Shown here in pieces: positions 1-9,278 of a DNA stretch of 64,000 bases. A program made the translations under genes and the position numbers. Numbering within the stretch: the stretch's first letter is position 1; each line of letters starts with the position of its first letter. Below the pieces are notes generated by a model. That model was given only the letters and a program-made list of their open reading frames with translations. It searched no databases and was not told where the DNA came from. This stretch comes from JAEUIX01 sp046156035 (GTDB lineage: Bacteria; Planctomycetota; Phycisphaerae; Phycisphaerales; UBA1924), in assembly GCA_046156035.1 (NCBI GenBank), contig JBJXEW010000028.1, positions 1 through 64,000 on the forward strand. Direction: 5' to 3'.

Positions 1-303
1 CTGGAGCCTCCACTCCATCAGCCGCACAAAGCCGTGGCCCGGCGACTCGGGGTGCCCCTGCCTCGCCCCGAACCATGGGAAGCAGACCGGCACGCCGCCA
101 CGGATCGGCTTCCCGGGCTCAAGCGCGCTCTTTCCGCTCATCCAGAGGATCGGCTTCTCGCCCGGCCTCTGGTAGTGCGTCACGTGTGCGCCATGCGGAC
201 ACACGTGCCCTTCACACAGCGCCGTGCGCACCGCGATGCGTTGGAGTCCACCGGAAACGGTCTCGATCGAAACACCTTTGGGGAGTGGCTGTGTGCTTTT
301 CAT
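1..303 (-). CDS. D-hexose-6-phosphate mutarotase (aldose 1-epimerase family), 5' part only
   Basis: The N-terminal 101 codons of a gene that runs off the left edge. They read MKSTQPLPKG..., then GAHVTHYQ at residues 38-45, a KPILW strand, and RGGVPVCFPWFG at 68-79, followed by GHGFVRLMEW. This order matches the YeaD/aldose 1-epimerase-like family, which interconverts the anomers of hexose 6-phosphates in the cytoplasm. The ATG lies 38 nt after the moaA stop on the same strand, so the two may be cotranscribed. The catalytic residues lie mostly in the missing C-terminal two thirds, so activity cannot be judged. The family call rests on my recognition of the N-terminal pattern. Confidence 0.72.
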   Translation of the reverse strand, partial: MKSTQPLPKGVSIETVSGGLQRIAVRTALCEGHVCPHGAHVTHYQRPGEKPILWMSGKSALEPGKPIRGGVPVCFPWFGARQGHPESPGHGFVRLMEWRLQ

Positions 304-341
304 GCGCGACAGTTTACATCGCCCACGGCAGCGCGCGTGCA

Positions 342-1385
342 TCACCCGCCAAGCTGGCTCATCGCGCGGCTGCCCCGGGTGGAGTGGACGTCCGGCTTGA
401 GCACTACGCAGCGCTGCATCAACTCAACGAGCTTAGCCCGGTCGGGCGTTGGACGCAGCGCGTCGAGCATGGAGACCTCCCCGCCATCGAACAGGCAACT
501 TCGTAGTTCCCCCGTCGCCGTCAGCCGCAGTCTGGTGCACGTCTCGCAGAACGGCTTGCTCCTGGCGCTGATGAACCCCACCCGCCCCGCCGCACCCGGC
601 AGGCGGAAGACGTTAGCGGGGCCTACGCCCGCTTCGCTGTCGCGCGGCATGGGGGCCAACTCACCCAGTTCCGACTCGATCCGCCGCCGAATGTCGGCGT
701 TGTCCACGATGTACGCCGGCGCGTTGTCCACCAGCGTGCTGTCGCCCAGCGGCATGTACTCGATGAATCGCACCGTCCAAGGACGTTCTAGCGTCAACCG
801 GGCGAAGTCCGCCACCTCATCGTCGTTGATGCCGCCCATCACCACGACGTTGATCTTGATGTGTTCAAACCCGGCCTTCACGGCGGCGTCGATCCCACGC
901 ATCAGCCGCGGCAGACCCCCGAGCCCACGCACACCGCCGCGCACGATGCGTTCGAAACGGTCCTCACGCAGCGAATCGCAGCTCACGGTGACCCGCATCA
1001 GCCCCGCCCGTCGCAGGTCCGCCGCGAGCTTGTCGAGCAGCATGCCGTTGGTGGTCAGGGAGAGGTCGCGTGGCCCGAGCGCGGCAAGCCCTTCGACGAT
1101 GTCGAGCAGGTCACCCCGCACGGTCGGTTCGCCGCCGGTGATCTTGAAGTGATCCACGCCCACCGATGCGGCAGCGCCCGCGACGGCAAGGATGTCGCCC
1201 GCGGAGAGCAGGTCGGACCGCTCACTGAACGCCACGCCATCCTCGGGCATGCAGTACTGGCACCGCAGGTTGCAACGGTCGGTGATGCTCATCCGCAGGA
1301 GCCTGACAGCAGACAGGCTGCGGGGCCCCTGCGCAAAATTGGGACGCACGGGCGAGGCGTTCATGATCGGCAGCACGATGGGCAT
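342..1385 (-). CDS. moaA: GTP 3',8-cyclase MoaA (molybdenum cofactor biosynthesis)
   Basis: Radical SAM enzyme of molybdopterin synthesis that, with MoaC, turns GTP into cyclic pyranopterin monophosphate. The first [4Fe-4S] cluster motif CNLRCQYC has Cys at residues 38, 42 and 45, preceded by RMSITDRC. The GGEPT motif for SAM binding follows, and the second C-terminal cluster is seen in KPFCETCTRLR...RSCLF. The protein ends in the Gly-Gly tail (SQLGG) typical of MoaA. At 347 residues it has normal length. Met8 is a possible alternative start, since the first seven residues are not conserved. No other moa gene is nearby, so the rest of the pathway must be encoded elsewhere. Confidence 0.95.
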   Translation of the reverse strand: MPIVLPIMNASPVRPNFAQGPRSLSAVRLLRMSITDRCNLRCQYCMPEDGVAFSERSDLLSAGDILAVAGAAASVGVDHFKITGGEPTVRGDLLDIVEGLAALGPRDLSLTTNGMLLDKLAADLRRAGLMRVTVSCDSLREDRFERIVRGGVRGLGGLPRLMRGIDAAVKAGFEHIKINVVVMGGINDDEVADFARLTLERPWTVRFIEYMPLGDSTLVDNAPAYIVDNADIRRRIESELGELAPMPRDSEAGVGPANVFRLPGAAGRVGFISARSKPFCETCTRLRLTATGELRSCLFDGGEVSMLDALRPTPDRAKLVELMQRCVVLKPDVHSTRGSRAMSQLGG

Positions 1386-1422
1386 CAGGCCATTATAGGG
1401 GCGGGCGGAAACCGCAAGCGGA

Positions 1423-4400
1423 CTACTTGCCGGATTCGACCTTCACAACCTCGCGCCCTTCGAGCATGGCGGCAAGCCGCTGTCGTGTGGAGGGCTTTGT
1501 CCCGTTGCCGTTGCCATTCCCATTCCCGTTGCCTGCGTGCTCCACGGCGACCACCACGGGCTGAGGCGCTGGCACTTCGGGTGTCTCGACCACCGCGGGA
1601 GCTTCTTCGACGGACGGTGCGGCGGCGTCGCGCTGCGTCTGTGCCGCGATCGCCGATTCGCTGATGCGCACGTCCTGGCCATCCTTCACGGAAGCGACGT
1701 CCTCAAAACTCACCGCCACGCGGCGTGATACGCCACGCTCCTGCATCGTGATGCCGTACAGCAGGTCGCACACCTGCATCGTGCGCTTGTGGTGCGTGAT
1801 GACGATGAAGTGGCTCTCGTCGGTGAACTGCTCGATCACGCGGCAGAAGCGGTCCACGTTCGCATCGTCCAGCGCGGCATCCACCTCGTCGAGCACGCAG
1901 AAGCAACTGGGCTTCGAGCGGAAGATGCTCATGAGCAGGGCCACCGCCGTCATGCTCTTCTCGCCGCCCGAGAGTTGGCTGATGCTGCGCGGCTCCTTGC
2001 CCGGCGGCTTGGCGATGATCTCGATGCCGCTCTCCAAGAGGTCCACCTGATCCGTCTCCACCCCGTCCTTCACCAGCGGCATGAGACGGATCTCGGCCTT
2101 GCCGCCGCCGAAGAGTTTGCGGAACATGCCGTCTTCACCGGCGAAGTGCTTCTGGATCATTGCGAAGGTTGTCTCGAAGCGCACGCGGCTGGCATCGGCC
2201 AGTTGCGCGATGAGCGTGGTGAGTTGCTCCGTTGCGGAATCCAGGTCGGCCACCTGCGCGGCGAGTTGCTCGTTCTTGCCGACGAGTTGGCCCTCCTCGT
2301 CGATCGCGTCGAGGTTCACGTTGCCGAGGCTCTTGATCTGCTCGCGGAGGGCACCGATGTCCTTCTCCGCCCCAGCGGGGTCGAAATCGCTGCGCGGGAA
2401 GAGGCCGCCTTCGGTCATGTCGCGGTGCACCGGATACTCGGCCAGCAGGTCAAAGGCCATGTCCTGCTGCGTGCGGTCTTCGAGGGTTTCGCGGCGGACC
2501 TCGATCTCACGCCGGCTGGTTTCAAGGCTGTGCCAGTCGCGTTCGATGTGCGTGGCGTGCTCCCGGGCGATCAGCACCTTCTCGCCCAGCGTGGTGGCGC
2601 TGCTCACGGCGGCCACGAGTTGCTCGCGCACTTCCAGCGAGGCCCTGCGAGATTCCTCGGCCGCCGTGCCTGCGGCAACCGCCGCCGCGCCAGCCTCGGC
2701 CGCCGCAGCGTCGTGGCCGTCGGCCAGACGGGTCTGCCCGTCAACTGCCTGGCGCAGGTGACCCGCACGCCGGCGGGTTTCGTCCAGCGACAAGTCCGTG
2801 CTCTGCCGCTCCCTTCGCACAGAGGCGAGTTGCTCGCCCAGCCGCCCGGCCTCCACCTTCGCGGCGGTGACGGCCTCGGCGAGCGCATCGGCATCGCCCT
2901 GCATGTGGGCGATGCGTTCCTCCACGCCCCGCGCGGCCTCGGCCTGTTCGCCGTAGAGCCGCTGCAAACTCTCGGCCCGCTGAGCCGTCTGCTTGCGAGA
3001 CACATCCAGGGCCGTGGCGCGGCTTGTAAGGGACGAGATTTCTTCGGCTATCGCGTCGCGATCGCGCTGGGAGCGTGTGGCGTCCGCCGCGTGCTGCTCG
3101 CTGCGCAGTTCCTCACTCGCGGCGAGGCGGCGTTGCATCTCCAGCGTGGTGCGAACAGACGCGGTCTCATCGGCCAGGCCCGCGGCATCGGCATCCAGCG
3201 TGCGGAGGGCGGTGCGAGACGCATCGAGCGTGCTGCCGACGTGGGCGATCTCGGCTTCGATCTCGCGGAGTTCGGTCTGGCGCACCAGCACGCCCGAGCC
3301 CTCATCGCCGCCCATGGGTCCGGCCACGATCATGCCGCTGGTGTCCACCACGGTGCCGTCGTCGGTTACAAACCTCGCGTCCGGCGCCACAAGCCCTGAT
3401 GCTGCGATGAGCATCGCGCCGTCGATGTCGCGCACCAGATACGCCCGGCCGAGCAGGCGGTCGAGCACATCAGAAAGGTCAAACCCATCATGCACGGTGC
3501 GCGGCGGGCGCTGCCGCACGAGGCTCCGCACGCAGATCAGGCCCGGAACGTGATCGCCCGTTCGTGGCCGCAACCCCGGGGCAAGTTCGCGGTCTGTGGC
3601 AGGGTCGGTGGGTGCCTGCGCCGCGTCGTACGCACAGCCGTCGCGTATTTCGCCGTGGGTTGCCCCCATCGGCAGACCGGGCGCCCGCGCCGGCGAGTTC
3701 CATGTGCGCAGGGGTGCAAAGGCCACACGTCCCCTCAGCCGTGCCAGTTCTGCGGGCGGTGGCGCTTCGCCCGGTGTGCGAATGACCATCGCCGCGAGGT
3801 CGGTGGCGAGAGCCGCCTCGACTGCCAGCGCGTGCTGGGCGTCGACCTCGATGAGGTCTGAAAGCACGCCAAGCACGCCGCTGAAGGCTTCACCGCGTTC
3901 GCGCAAGGCGAGCGCATCACGCACGGCATGGCCGAGGCCCACGCGGCTGTGCACCATCTCGGCAAGGGTGGCGCGCTGGCCGTCGAGGCGTGCGAAGCGC
4001 TGCTCGATCTCACCCAACGAGCGTGCCGCGCCGGCGCGGTCGCCGGCGAGTGTGCCCGCGCGATCCACCAAGCACTTCAGACGGGCTTCCAGTTCGGTGG
4101 CGCGGGCCTGATGCTCGCCGCAGCGGGTTCTGGCCGCGGCGCTCGACTCGCGCGCGTGCGCCACGTGTGATTCGAGGCCGCTGGCCTTGATCGTGAGGCG
4201 GCCGACCTGCTCGGCGAAGCCCTCGGCCTGATGCTGACCCTGCTCGACCGCGGCGAGCAGGGCGGCACGGTCGCGGTCGATGTTCGCCAGCGAGAGCCGC
4301 TTGCCCGTCAGGTCCGTGCGCAGGTTGGAGAGCGTCTGCGCCAGGGCCGCGCGGCGTTCGGCACGCTCGGCCAGTTCGCGTTCCGCGTCGGCGAGTTTTT

Positions 4401-5622
4401 CCGAGAGCGCGGCCACCTGTTCCGTGAGGGAGGTGGCCGCGGCCGCGAGGTCGGCGGTGTTGCGTTCCTGCTCGCCCAGCCGCTCCTGATCGATGGCGAG
4501 TTGCTTGCGTGCGGTTTCGGCGGCCAGTGCTTCCATGCGCTGGCGCTGGGAGGCCTGCTCCTGCGTGTGCCGGGCCGTCTGCTCAGCGGATTCGTGCGTG
4601 CGGACCTGCTCGGCCAGTTCGTGGCGAGAGAGATCGGCCTGCTGCTTGGCGGCCTCGAATGAGGCGAGTGTCTGGTGCGCATCGGCGCGCACGCCTTCCA
4701 GTTCGCTCAGGCGGCTCGTGAGGCCCTCCAGACGCTGGCGCAGGTCGTGATACTGGTGCAGCGCCAGCGACACGCGCAGCGTGCGGAACTGTTCGTCCAG
4801 CGTCTTGAAGGTGCGGGCCTTGGCGGCCTGACCCTTCACGATGCGCAGGCGCCGCTCCGCGCTCTCCAGTTGCTCGCGCGTCACGGCCAGGTTGGCCTGG
4901 GTGCGGTCGAGTTTCCGCTCCGCCTCCGTCTTGCGGGCGCGATACTTGGCGATGCCCGCGGCTTCCTCAAAGATCGTCCGCCGCTCGATGGGCGAGGCGA
5001 GGAGCATCGCGTCCACCTTGCCCTGCTCGATGATGCAGTACGCATCCGCGCCCACGCCCGTGTCGAGGAACAGGTCGCGGATGTCGCGCAGGCGGGCCTT
5101 CTTGCTGTTGATGAGGTATTCGCTGGTGCCGTCGCGATGCAGGCGGCGTTCCACGTCGACCATGTCGGTGTCGATGGGCAGGGCGCGCGTGCCGCGCACG
5201 CGGGGGTCGAGCGCGACGGAGGCTTCTTCGCTTGCGTGAGAGTCTTCCGTGGGCGCGGCGGCATCGGCTTCCACAGCCAGTTCGGCCACGAAGGTGCCGT
5301 CGGCGCGAACCGCGCTGGCCGCCTGCCCGTTCATTGCGCCGGCCCGCCGACCGGCGATCACCGGGTTCTCGAACGTCAGCGTGACACTCGCCAGGCCCAG
5401 CGGCTTTCGCGCGGCGGAGCCGGCGAAGATCACGTCGATCATCTCCGTGCCGCGCAGGCTCTTGCTGGAGCGCTCGCCGAGCACCCACTTGACGGCGTCA
5501 ACAACGTTGCTCTTGCCGCAGCCGTTGGGGCCCACGATGCCGGTGATCGATTCGTCGAAGGTGAACTCGGTCTTGTCGGCAAACGACTTGAAGCCCGAGA
5601 GGGTGAGTTTCGCCAGACGCAT
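1423..5622 (-). CDS. smc: Chromosome segregation protein SMC
   Basis: Condensin ATPase that organises and segregates the chromosome; about 1399 residues from the chosen ATG. The protein begins MRLAKLTLSGFKSFADKTEF, the usual SMC start. An upstream ATG at 5634 and a longer frame exist, but that extension resembles no SMC N-terminus. Walker A (GPNGCGKSN) is at residues 31-39; the LSGGEKS signature is near 1217 and Walker B (VLDE) near 1243. Long coiled-coil arms flank a central hinge. Two oddities: an insert of about 60 residues (about 88-151) in the N-terminal ATPase lobe, before the conserved segment leading to the signature-facing loop, and a C-terminal tail of about 90 residues with a Gly-Asn repeat encoded near 1501-1541. 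No scpA or scpB lies beside it. Confidence 0.96.
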   Translation of the reverse strand: MRLAKLTLSGFKSFADKTEFTFDESITGIVGPNGCGKSNVVDAVKWVLGERSSKSLRGTEMIDVIFAGSAARKPLGLASVTLTFENPVIAGRRAGAMNGQAASAVRADGTFVAELAVEADAAAPTEDSHASEEASVALDPRVRGTRALPIDTDMVDVERRLHRDGTSEYLINSKKARLRDIRDLFLDTGVGADAYCIIEQGKVDAMLLASPIERRTIFEEAAGIAKYRARKTEAERKLDRTQANLAVTREQLESAERRLRIVKGQAAKARTFKTLDEQFRTLRVSLALHQYHDLRQRLEGLTSRLSELEGVRADAHQTLASFEAAKQQADLSRHELAEQVRTHESAEQTARHTQEQASQRQRMEALAAETARKQLAIDQERLGEQERNTADLAAAATSLTEQVAALSEKLADAERELAERAERRAALAQTLSNLRTDLTGKRLSLANIDRDRAALLAAVEQGQHQAEGFAEQVGRLTIKASGLESHVAHARESSAAARTRCGEHQARATELEARLKCLVDRAGTLAGDRAGAARSLGEIEQRFARLDGQRATLAEMVHSRVGLGHAVRDALALRERGEAFSGVLGVLSDLIEVDAQHALAVEAALATDLAAMVIRTPGEAPPPAELARLRGRVAFAPLRTWNSPARAPGLPMGATHGEIRDGCAYDAAQAPTDPATDRELAPGLRPRTGDHVPGLICVRSLVRQRPPRTVHDGFDLSDVLDRLLGRAYLVRDIDGAMLIAASGLVAPDARFVTDDGTVVDTSGMIVAGPMGGDEGSGVLVRQTELREIEAEIAHVGSTLDASRTALRTLDADAAGLADETASVRTTLEMQRRLAASEELRSEQHAADATRSQRDRDAIAEEISSLTSRATALDVSRKQTAQRAESLQRLYGEQAEAARGVEERIAHMQGDADALAEAVTAAKVEAGRLGEQLASVRRERQSTDLSLDETRRRAGHLRQAVDGQTRLADGHDAAAAEAGAAAVAAGTAAEESRRASLEVREQLVAAVSSATTLGEKVLIAREHATHIERDWHSLETSRREIEVRRETLEDRTQQDMAFDLLAEYPVHRDMTEGGLFPRSDFDPAGAEKDIGALREQIKSLGNVNLDAIDEEGQLVGKNEQLAAQVADLDSATEQLTTLIAQLADASRVRFETTFAMIQKHFAGEDGMFRKLFGGGKAEIRLMPLVKDGVETDQVDLLESGIEIIAKPPGKEPRSISQLSGGEKSMTAVALLMSIFRSKPSCFCVLDEVDAALDDANVDRFCRVIEQFTDESHFIVITHHKRTMQVCDLLYGITMQERGVSRRVAVSFEDVASVKDGQDVRISESAIAAQTQRDAAAPSVEEAPAVVETPEVPAPQPVVVAVEHAGNGNGNGNGNGTKPSTRQRLAAMLEGREVVKVESGK

Positions 5623-5779
5623 CCTGCGCTCCATCCCGCTGCTCGCGGGTGCCAATCCTTGGCTGGCCGCGGCGTACCGGTCGCGGCCAAACGAGACAAA
5701 ACCTGCTCTGCATCGGAGTATGGCGGGGCGGCGCGTGAAATTCAAGCGTCCGCACGCGGGCGAGCCGATGTGCCCGGTC

Positions 5780-7858
5780 TCACTTCTTCTTCGGACCGCT
5801 GAGCGGCACGACCAGGCTCTTCCGCTCGCTCGCGGGGGCCGTCGTACCGTCGCCGCGGCGGGTGGGCAGTTTCATCATGCTGGTGAGTTTGTCGGGCACG
5901 ACATCGCCGCTTTCGGGCCGCTCTTCAACGGACGTGATCTCTTGGGCCTCCAGCAGGCGCGCCAGCAGGCGATCGCGTTCGGTGGCGAAGGCGCCCCCAC
6001 CGCCCGGCCCCCCGCCGTGAGACGATGCGGCGATGGCGCCCTGCTTCTGCACCTCGTAGAGCGCACCCACCACCTCCGAGTAGGTCAGGTTCAGGCCCGG
6101 CTCGGGGCTCTCGGGCACCGGCTTGCGGGCCATGAAGCGCACCAGGTCGCGCAGGTCGCGGCTCACGTTCGATGTCGTGGCCCGGTTGTCGCGGTAGTCG
6201 CGAAAAAACAGTCGGGCCGTGTTCCCCGGCGCGTCCTTCTCCACCGCGATCATCAGCCGGTCGCCCCAGACGCTCACCAGCGTGTCTTCCGCCAGGCGCA
6301 GGCCCGCGCCAAACAGCACGATCCGCGGCACGCCCTGCTGCGACACGTAGATCAGGTCGTCGCCGAGCGGGATGATGTCGAGCGAGAACTTGTCGGCGAT
6401 CACGATTCGGTCGATGCTCGGGTCGCCGCGCTCGGCGAGGGCTTCGTACGCGGCCACGCGCACGTCCAGTTCGCCGGTTTTCACCAGTTCTCGCAGGGCC
6501 ACGTTGATCTGCGGGTCTGGCCCCATCTGCCCCAGCAGTTCGATCACCTCTGCGCGCAGGCTCGCCGGCCCACTGCGACTCATCTCCATGAGCCGCGGCG
6601 TGGCTCGGGGGTCGCCCACCTTGGCGCCCGCCCGCAGCGCGCCCAGGCGCGGCAGCAGTTCCGGGTCGTCGTAGAGCGGCAGCAGGAAGGGTGCCGCGGG
6701 CCGCCCGATGGCCTGCAGGCTCCAACTCAACTCGTCCGCCATCGCCGGGCTCTTCTTGAGTTCATCCGCGAAGCGCTTGGCGTACTCCTGCGGAAACGCC
6801 TGGTCGATCTGCGTGAACTTGAGCAGTTGCAGGAACTCTTCCGTCTTCTCGCGATATGGCCGCGGCACACGCACGGCCACGCTCGAATCGTTGCGGCCCC
6901 GGGCCGTGTTCCCCTCGTCGCCCTTGGTGGGCGGGAAACGCGAGTTGATGGCCTGCACGATCGACATCGCGCGGGCGTGGCTGGGGTTGTCGAGCACCAG
7001 TTCCATCGAGAGCGGTTCGGCCACAAAGCCGCCGCCGAGCACGCGCCCCACCGTGCGCGTCACGCCGTCGGTCAGCGCGGCCCGCCGCACCGGAGCCGGC
7101 AGCACGGGGGGCGCGAGGGCGGGCGCGGGCCTTGGCTCTGCCACGGGCTCGCCCATGGACTCTTCACGCGGGCCAGCCGTGGGTGGTGGGGCGGTCGGCC
7201 GAGGCTCGGAGGTGCCCGCCGGGGCGGTGGCGTCGGCCGCCAGGCTGGCCAGCATGGCGTTGCTGGGCGCCCCGCTGGGGTCGGCGAAGGGATTGATGAA
7301 CACACTGCCGTTGGCGTGCCCGATGCCGCGAGACTTCACGCCGCCGAAGGGTGTGACGGGCCCCAACCGCAGTTCGGTGGTCCAGAGTTTGCCGCCCTCA
7401 AGGCTGACGACGGTGGAGCCGGGGAGTGTGCGCACGCGCACGTCGAAGGTGGTGCCCTGGGGTGATCCCGGCGGCACCACACCCTCTACCAGCACCACAG
7501 CGCAGTTGGGGTCTCGCAGCACCTCGCGCGGCGTCATGCCCGCGAGCGGGCCTTCGGTGAGCGGCCCGCCGCGCCCGATGCCGCCGCGGGCCAGTTCACG
7601 CTCCATGGTGGCCTGAATTTGCACGGGCAGGGGCCCGCCGCCGGTGCCGTTGAGGCCGACGACCAGACCCAGGCCACTGACCAGAACGGGCTCGTTGCCG
7701 CGGATGGAGCACTCTGCGCCGATGGTGCCGCGCAGGACGGTGGGCACATCGCGCACGATGGGTTCGACGGAACGGGCCTTTTTCCGCGGTCCGGTGTCGC
7801 ACGCGCCGGGGATGAGCGAGGAAGTGAGCAGGCAGAGAGCGAGGGCGCGGTTCATCAC
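5780..7858 (-). CDS. FlgI-like P-ring domain protein with HEAT-type repeats
   Basis: The N-terminal part (about residues 40-210) resembles the flagellar P-ring protein FlgI, with SGLGLVVGLNGTGGG at 61-75, then GTTFDVRVRTLPGSTVVSLEGG and a later GGKLWTTELRLGP. FlgI normally has about 370 residues; this protein has 692. Its second half holds HEAT/armadillo-like helical repeats (DPRATPRLMEMSRSG..., LRAEVIELLGQMG, ELDVRVAAYEALAERGD), followed by a beta-rich segment and a low-complexity tail ending GPKKK. The N-terminus is a signal peptide with Cys20 after IPGA, a weak lipobox, so it may be an outer-membrane lipoprotein. It lies apart from the flagellar block and is transcribed towards smc. P-ring function is inferred; a P-ring-derived structural protein is an alternative. 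Confidence 0.7.
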   Translation of the reverse strand: MMNRALALCLLTSSLIPGACDTGPRKKARSVEPIVRDVPTVLRGTIGAECSIRGNEPVLVSGLGLVVGLNGTGGGPLPVQIQATMERELARGGIGRGGPLTEGPLAGMTPREVLRDPNCAVVLVEGVVPPGSPQGTTFDVRVRTLPGSTVVSLEGGKLWTTELRLGPVTPFGGVKSRGIGHANGSVFINPFADPSGAPSNAMLASLAADATAPAGTSEPRPTAPPPTAGPREESMGEPVAEPRPAPALAPPVLPAPVRRAALTDGVTRTVGRVLGGGFVAEPLSMELVLDNPSHARAMSIVQAINSRFPPTKGDEGNTARGRNDSSVAVRVPRPYREKTEEFLQLLKFTQIDQAFPQEYAKRFADELKKSPAMADELSWSLQAIGRPAAPFLLPLYDDPELLPRLGALRAGAKVGDPRATPRLMEMSRSGPASLRAEVIELLGQMGPDPQINVALRELVKTGELDVRVAAYEALAERGDPSIDRIVIADKFSLDIIPLGDDLIYVSQQGVPRIVLFGAGLRLAEDTLVSVWGDRLMIAVEKDAPGNTARLFFRDYRDNRATTSNVSRDLRDLVRFMARKPVPESPEPGLNLTYSEVVGALYEVQKQGAIAASSHGGGPGGGGAFATERDRLLARLLEAQEITSVEERPESGDVVPDKLTSMMKLPTRRGDGTTAPASERKSLVVPLSGPKKK

Positions 7859-8266
7859 CGGGGATTATTGCGGCAAGTGCTTGCGGTACAACGACTTTCG
7901 GTCTGGATGGAGGCGCAAACGCTGGCGCGGGGGGCCCGGCTGCGCGGAGTGGGCGCGGGGGTTCGTCAAGATTTCCACATGGGTGCGGGGGCGGATCTTT
8001 GCGCATTCTGAACTTTTCACATGGCGAGAAGGAGATTGTAAGTCGCTGCAAAATATGAACTTGCGCACAAGCGACACGATTTCCACCTCTCGACCACCAC
8101 ATTTTGCGGTTTTTGGGTCTTGAACCCCCAACCGATAGTGTTATTCTGTCTTCCCGCGTCCGGCAGTCGCCGAGACACGAGGCCCGATTCTGAAAACTCA
8201 CCCTCGGCTGGATAGCCAGAATTTACGCGATTCTGGTGCGATCAAGCCGTCTATTTGCGCGATCAC
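7859..8266. other. Divergent intergenic region upstream of the FlgI-like gene and dcd
   Basis: About 400 bases without a convincing reading frame, clearly more A+T rich (8000-8150) than the neighbouring genes. This is what a two-way promoter region should look like. A sigma-70-like pair facing dcd is listed separately. I see no convincing terminator or riboswitch here. Confidence 0.5.
8120..8147 (+). promoter_or_regulatory. Candidate sigma-70-type promoter for dcd
   Basis: TTGAAC (8120-8125) and TATTCT (8142-8147) are separated by 16 bases. Each agrees with the -35 or -10 consensus at four of six positions, in the A+T-rich part of the gap. It lies 120 bases before the dcd start. This is prediction by eye only. 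Confidence 0.3.
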
Positions 8267-8869
8267 ATGTCCATCCTCTGCGACTCCCAAATCCGTGAAG
8301 CCATCGGCATCGAGCCCTTCGAGGTGGCCGCCAAGCGCCCCGGCCGCATCTCCTTTGGTGTCTCGTCTTACGGCTACGACATTCGTGTCGGCACCAAGTT
8401 CAAGATCTTCACGCCCACGCCGCGGTCGGGCGGCGTCACGATCGTCGATCCCAAGGCTTTTCACGACGACCTTTTCGTTGAGATCGACACCGACCAGCGG
8501 GCACCCAAAGGCGGCTGGGGCACGGGCACCGAGTCTGCCCACGTCGTGATCCCGCCCAACTCCTTCGCCCTGTGCGAAACGGTGGAGGTCGTCTCCATCC
8601 CGCGCAACATCCTGGCCATCTGCGTCGGCAAGAGCACCTACGCCCGCTGCGGTCTGGTGCTGAACGTCACGCCGCTCGAACCCGAGTGGCGCGGCAAGAT
8701 CACGCTCGAAATCTCCAACACCACGCCCCTGCCCGCGAAGGTGTACGCCAACGAGGGCATCGGCCAACTCCTGTTCTTCAAGGCCGACATGGCCTGCCAG
8801 ACCAGTTACGCGGACAAGGGCGGGAAGTATCAAGATCAGGCGGGGCTCACGCTTCCCAAGGTCGACTAA
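8267..8869 (+). CDS. dcd: dCTP deaminase
   Basis: Cytoplasmic enzyme that deaminates dCTP to dUTP, feeding thymidylate synthesis; a bifunctional deaminase/dUTPase is not excluded. The protein starts MSILCDSQIREA, the common family start; an in-frame TTG four codons upstream was not used. The family core is visible: FGVSSYGYDIRVG, then KSTYARCGL with the catalytic Ser and Arg, and RGKITLEISNTTPLPAKVYANEG with the catalytic Glu, then IGQLLFF. At 200 residues it has normal length. No clear Shine-Dalgarno sequence precedes the ATG. It sits two genes upstream of nrdJ, another enzyme of deoxynucleotide supply, which suggests a loose functional grouping. Confidence 0.94.
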   Translation: MSILCDSQIREAIGIEPFEVAAKRPGRISFGVSSYGYDIRVGTKFKIFTPTPRSGGVTIVDPKAFHDDLFVEIDTDQRAPKGGWGTGTESAHVVIPPNSFALCETVEVVSIPRNILAICVGKSTYARCGLVLNVTPLEPEWRGKITLEISNTTPLPAKVYANEGIGQLLFFKADMACQTSYADKGGKYQDQAGLTLPKVD

Positions 8870-8870
8870 C

Positions 8871-8900
8871 CAAGAAGGCACCGAGGCATTCGGCATCAAG
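8871..8900 (+). repeat. Left inverted-repeat arm flanking the four-helix-bundle gene
   Basis: Starts with CAAGAAGGCA and continues through CGAGGCATTCGG. The reverse complement of 9279-9314 contains the same CAAGAAGGCA and CGAGGCATCCGG blocks, offset by an 8-base GGCA-type insertion. The arms bracket the 8911-9276 gene closely. Confidence 0.65.
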
Positions 8901-8910
8901 GCATGAGGCG

Positions 8911-9276
8911 ATGTCTGAACCCATCAAGAGTTACCGCGACCTCATTGCTTGGCAGAAGGCCTTTGCCCTGGGGAAGCGCGTGTATGGCCTGGCGGGCAGC
9001 CTGCCCGAGCACGAGCGTTTCGGCCTCATCGCCGCGATGCGGAGGCTCTCGGTCAGCGTTGCCAGCCAGATCGCTCAGGGCTACGGCAAGGGCAACACGC
9101 ACGACTATGTCTGGCACCTCAAGGCCGCCCGCGGCGACGTCTATCAACTTGACACCCAGTTGCTCTTCGCTCTCGACTTCAAGCACATCAAGCCGGAAGA
9201 CTACGAGTCGGTCAAATCACAACTCGATGAGGCCGAGCGCGTGCTCGCGGGGCTGATCCGCAGCCTCGGCGGCTGA
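8911..9276 (+). CDS. Four helix bundle protein (23S rRNA IVP / S23 family)
   Basis: A 121-residue all-helical protein of the family first seen in intervening sequences of 23S rRNA and later found free in many genomes and beside retroelements. Family landmarks are present: KSYRDLIAWQKAF near the start, LPEHERFGLIAAMRRLSVSVASQIAQGYGKG in the middle (the usual SVPSNIAEG-type segment), and a final helix with LDEAERVLAGLIRSL. The ATG follows a weak GAGGCG at 5 nt or less. It is not in an rRNA gene here but between dcd and nrdJ, inside imperfect inverted repeats, so it looks like a small inserted cassette. Its biochemical role is unknown; RNA binding is a common guess. No reverse transcriptase is nearby. 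Confidence 0.85.
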   Translation: MSEPIKSYRDLIAWQKAFALGKRVYGLAGSLPEHERFGLIAAMRRLSVSVASQIAQGYGKGNTHDYVWHLKAARGDVYQLDTQLLFALDFKHIKPEDYESVKSQLDEAERVLAGLIRSLGG

Positions 9277-9278
9277 CT

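Noticed and set aside
1789..3399. Plus-strand frame opposite smc.
   Set aside because: Antisense to conserved SMC sequence; no recognisable domain.
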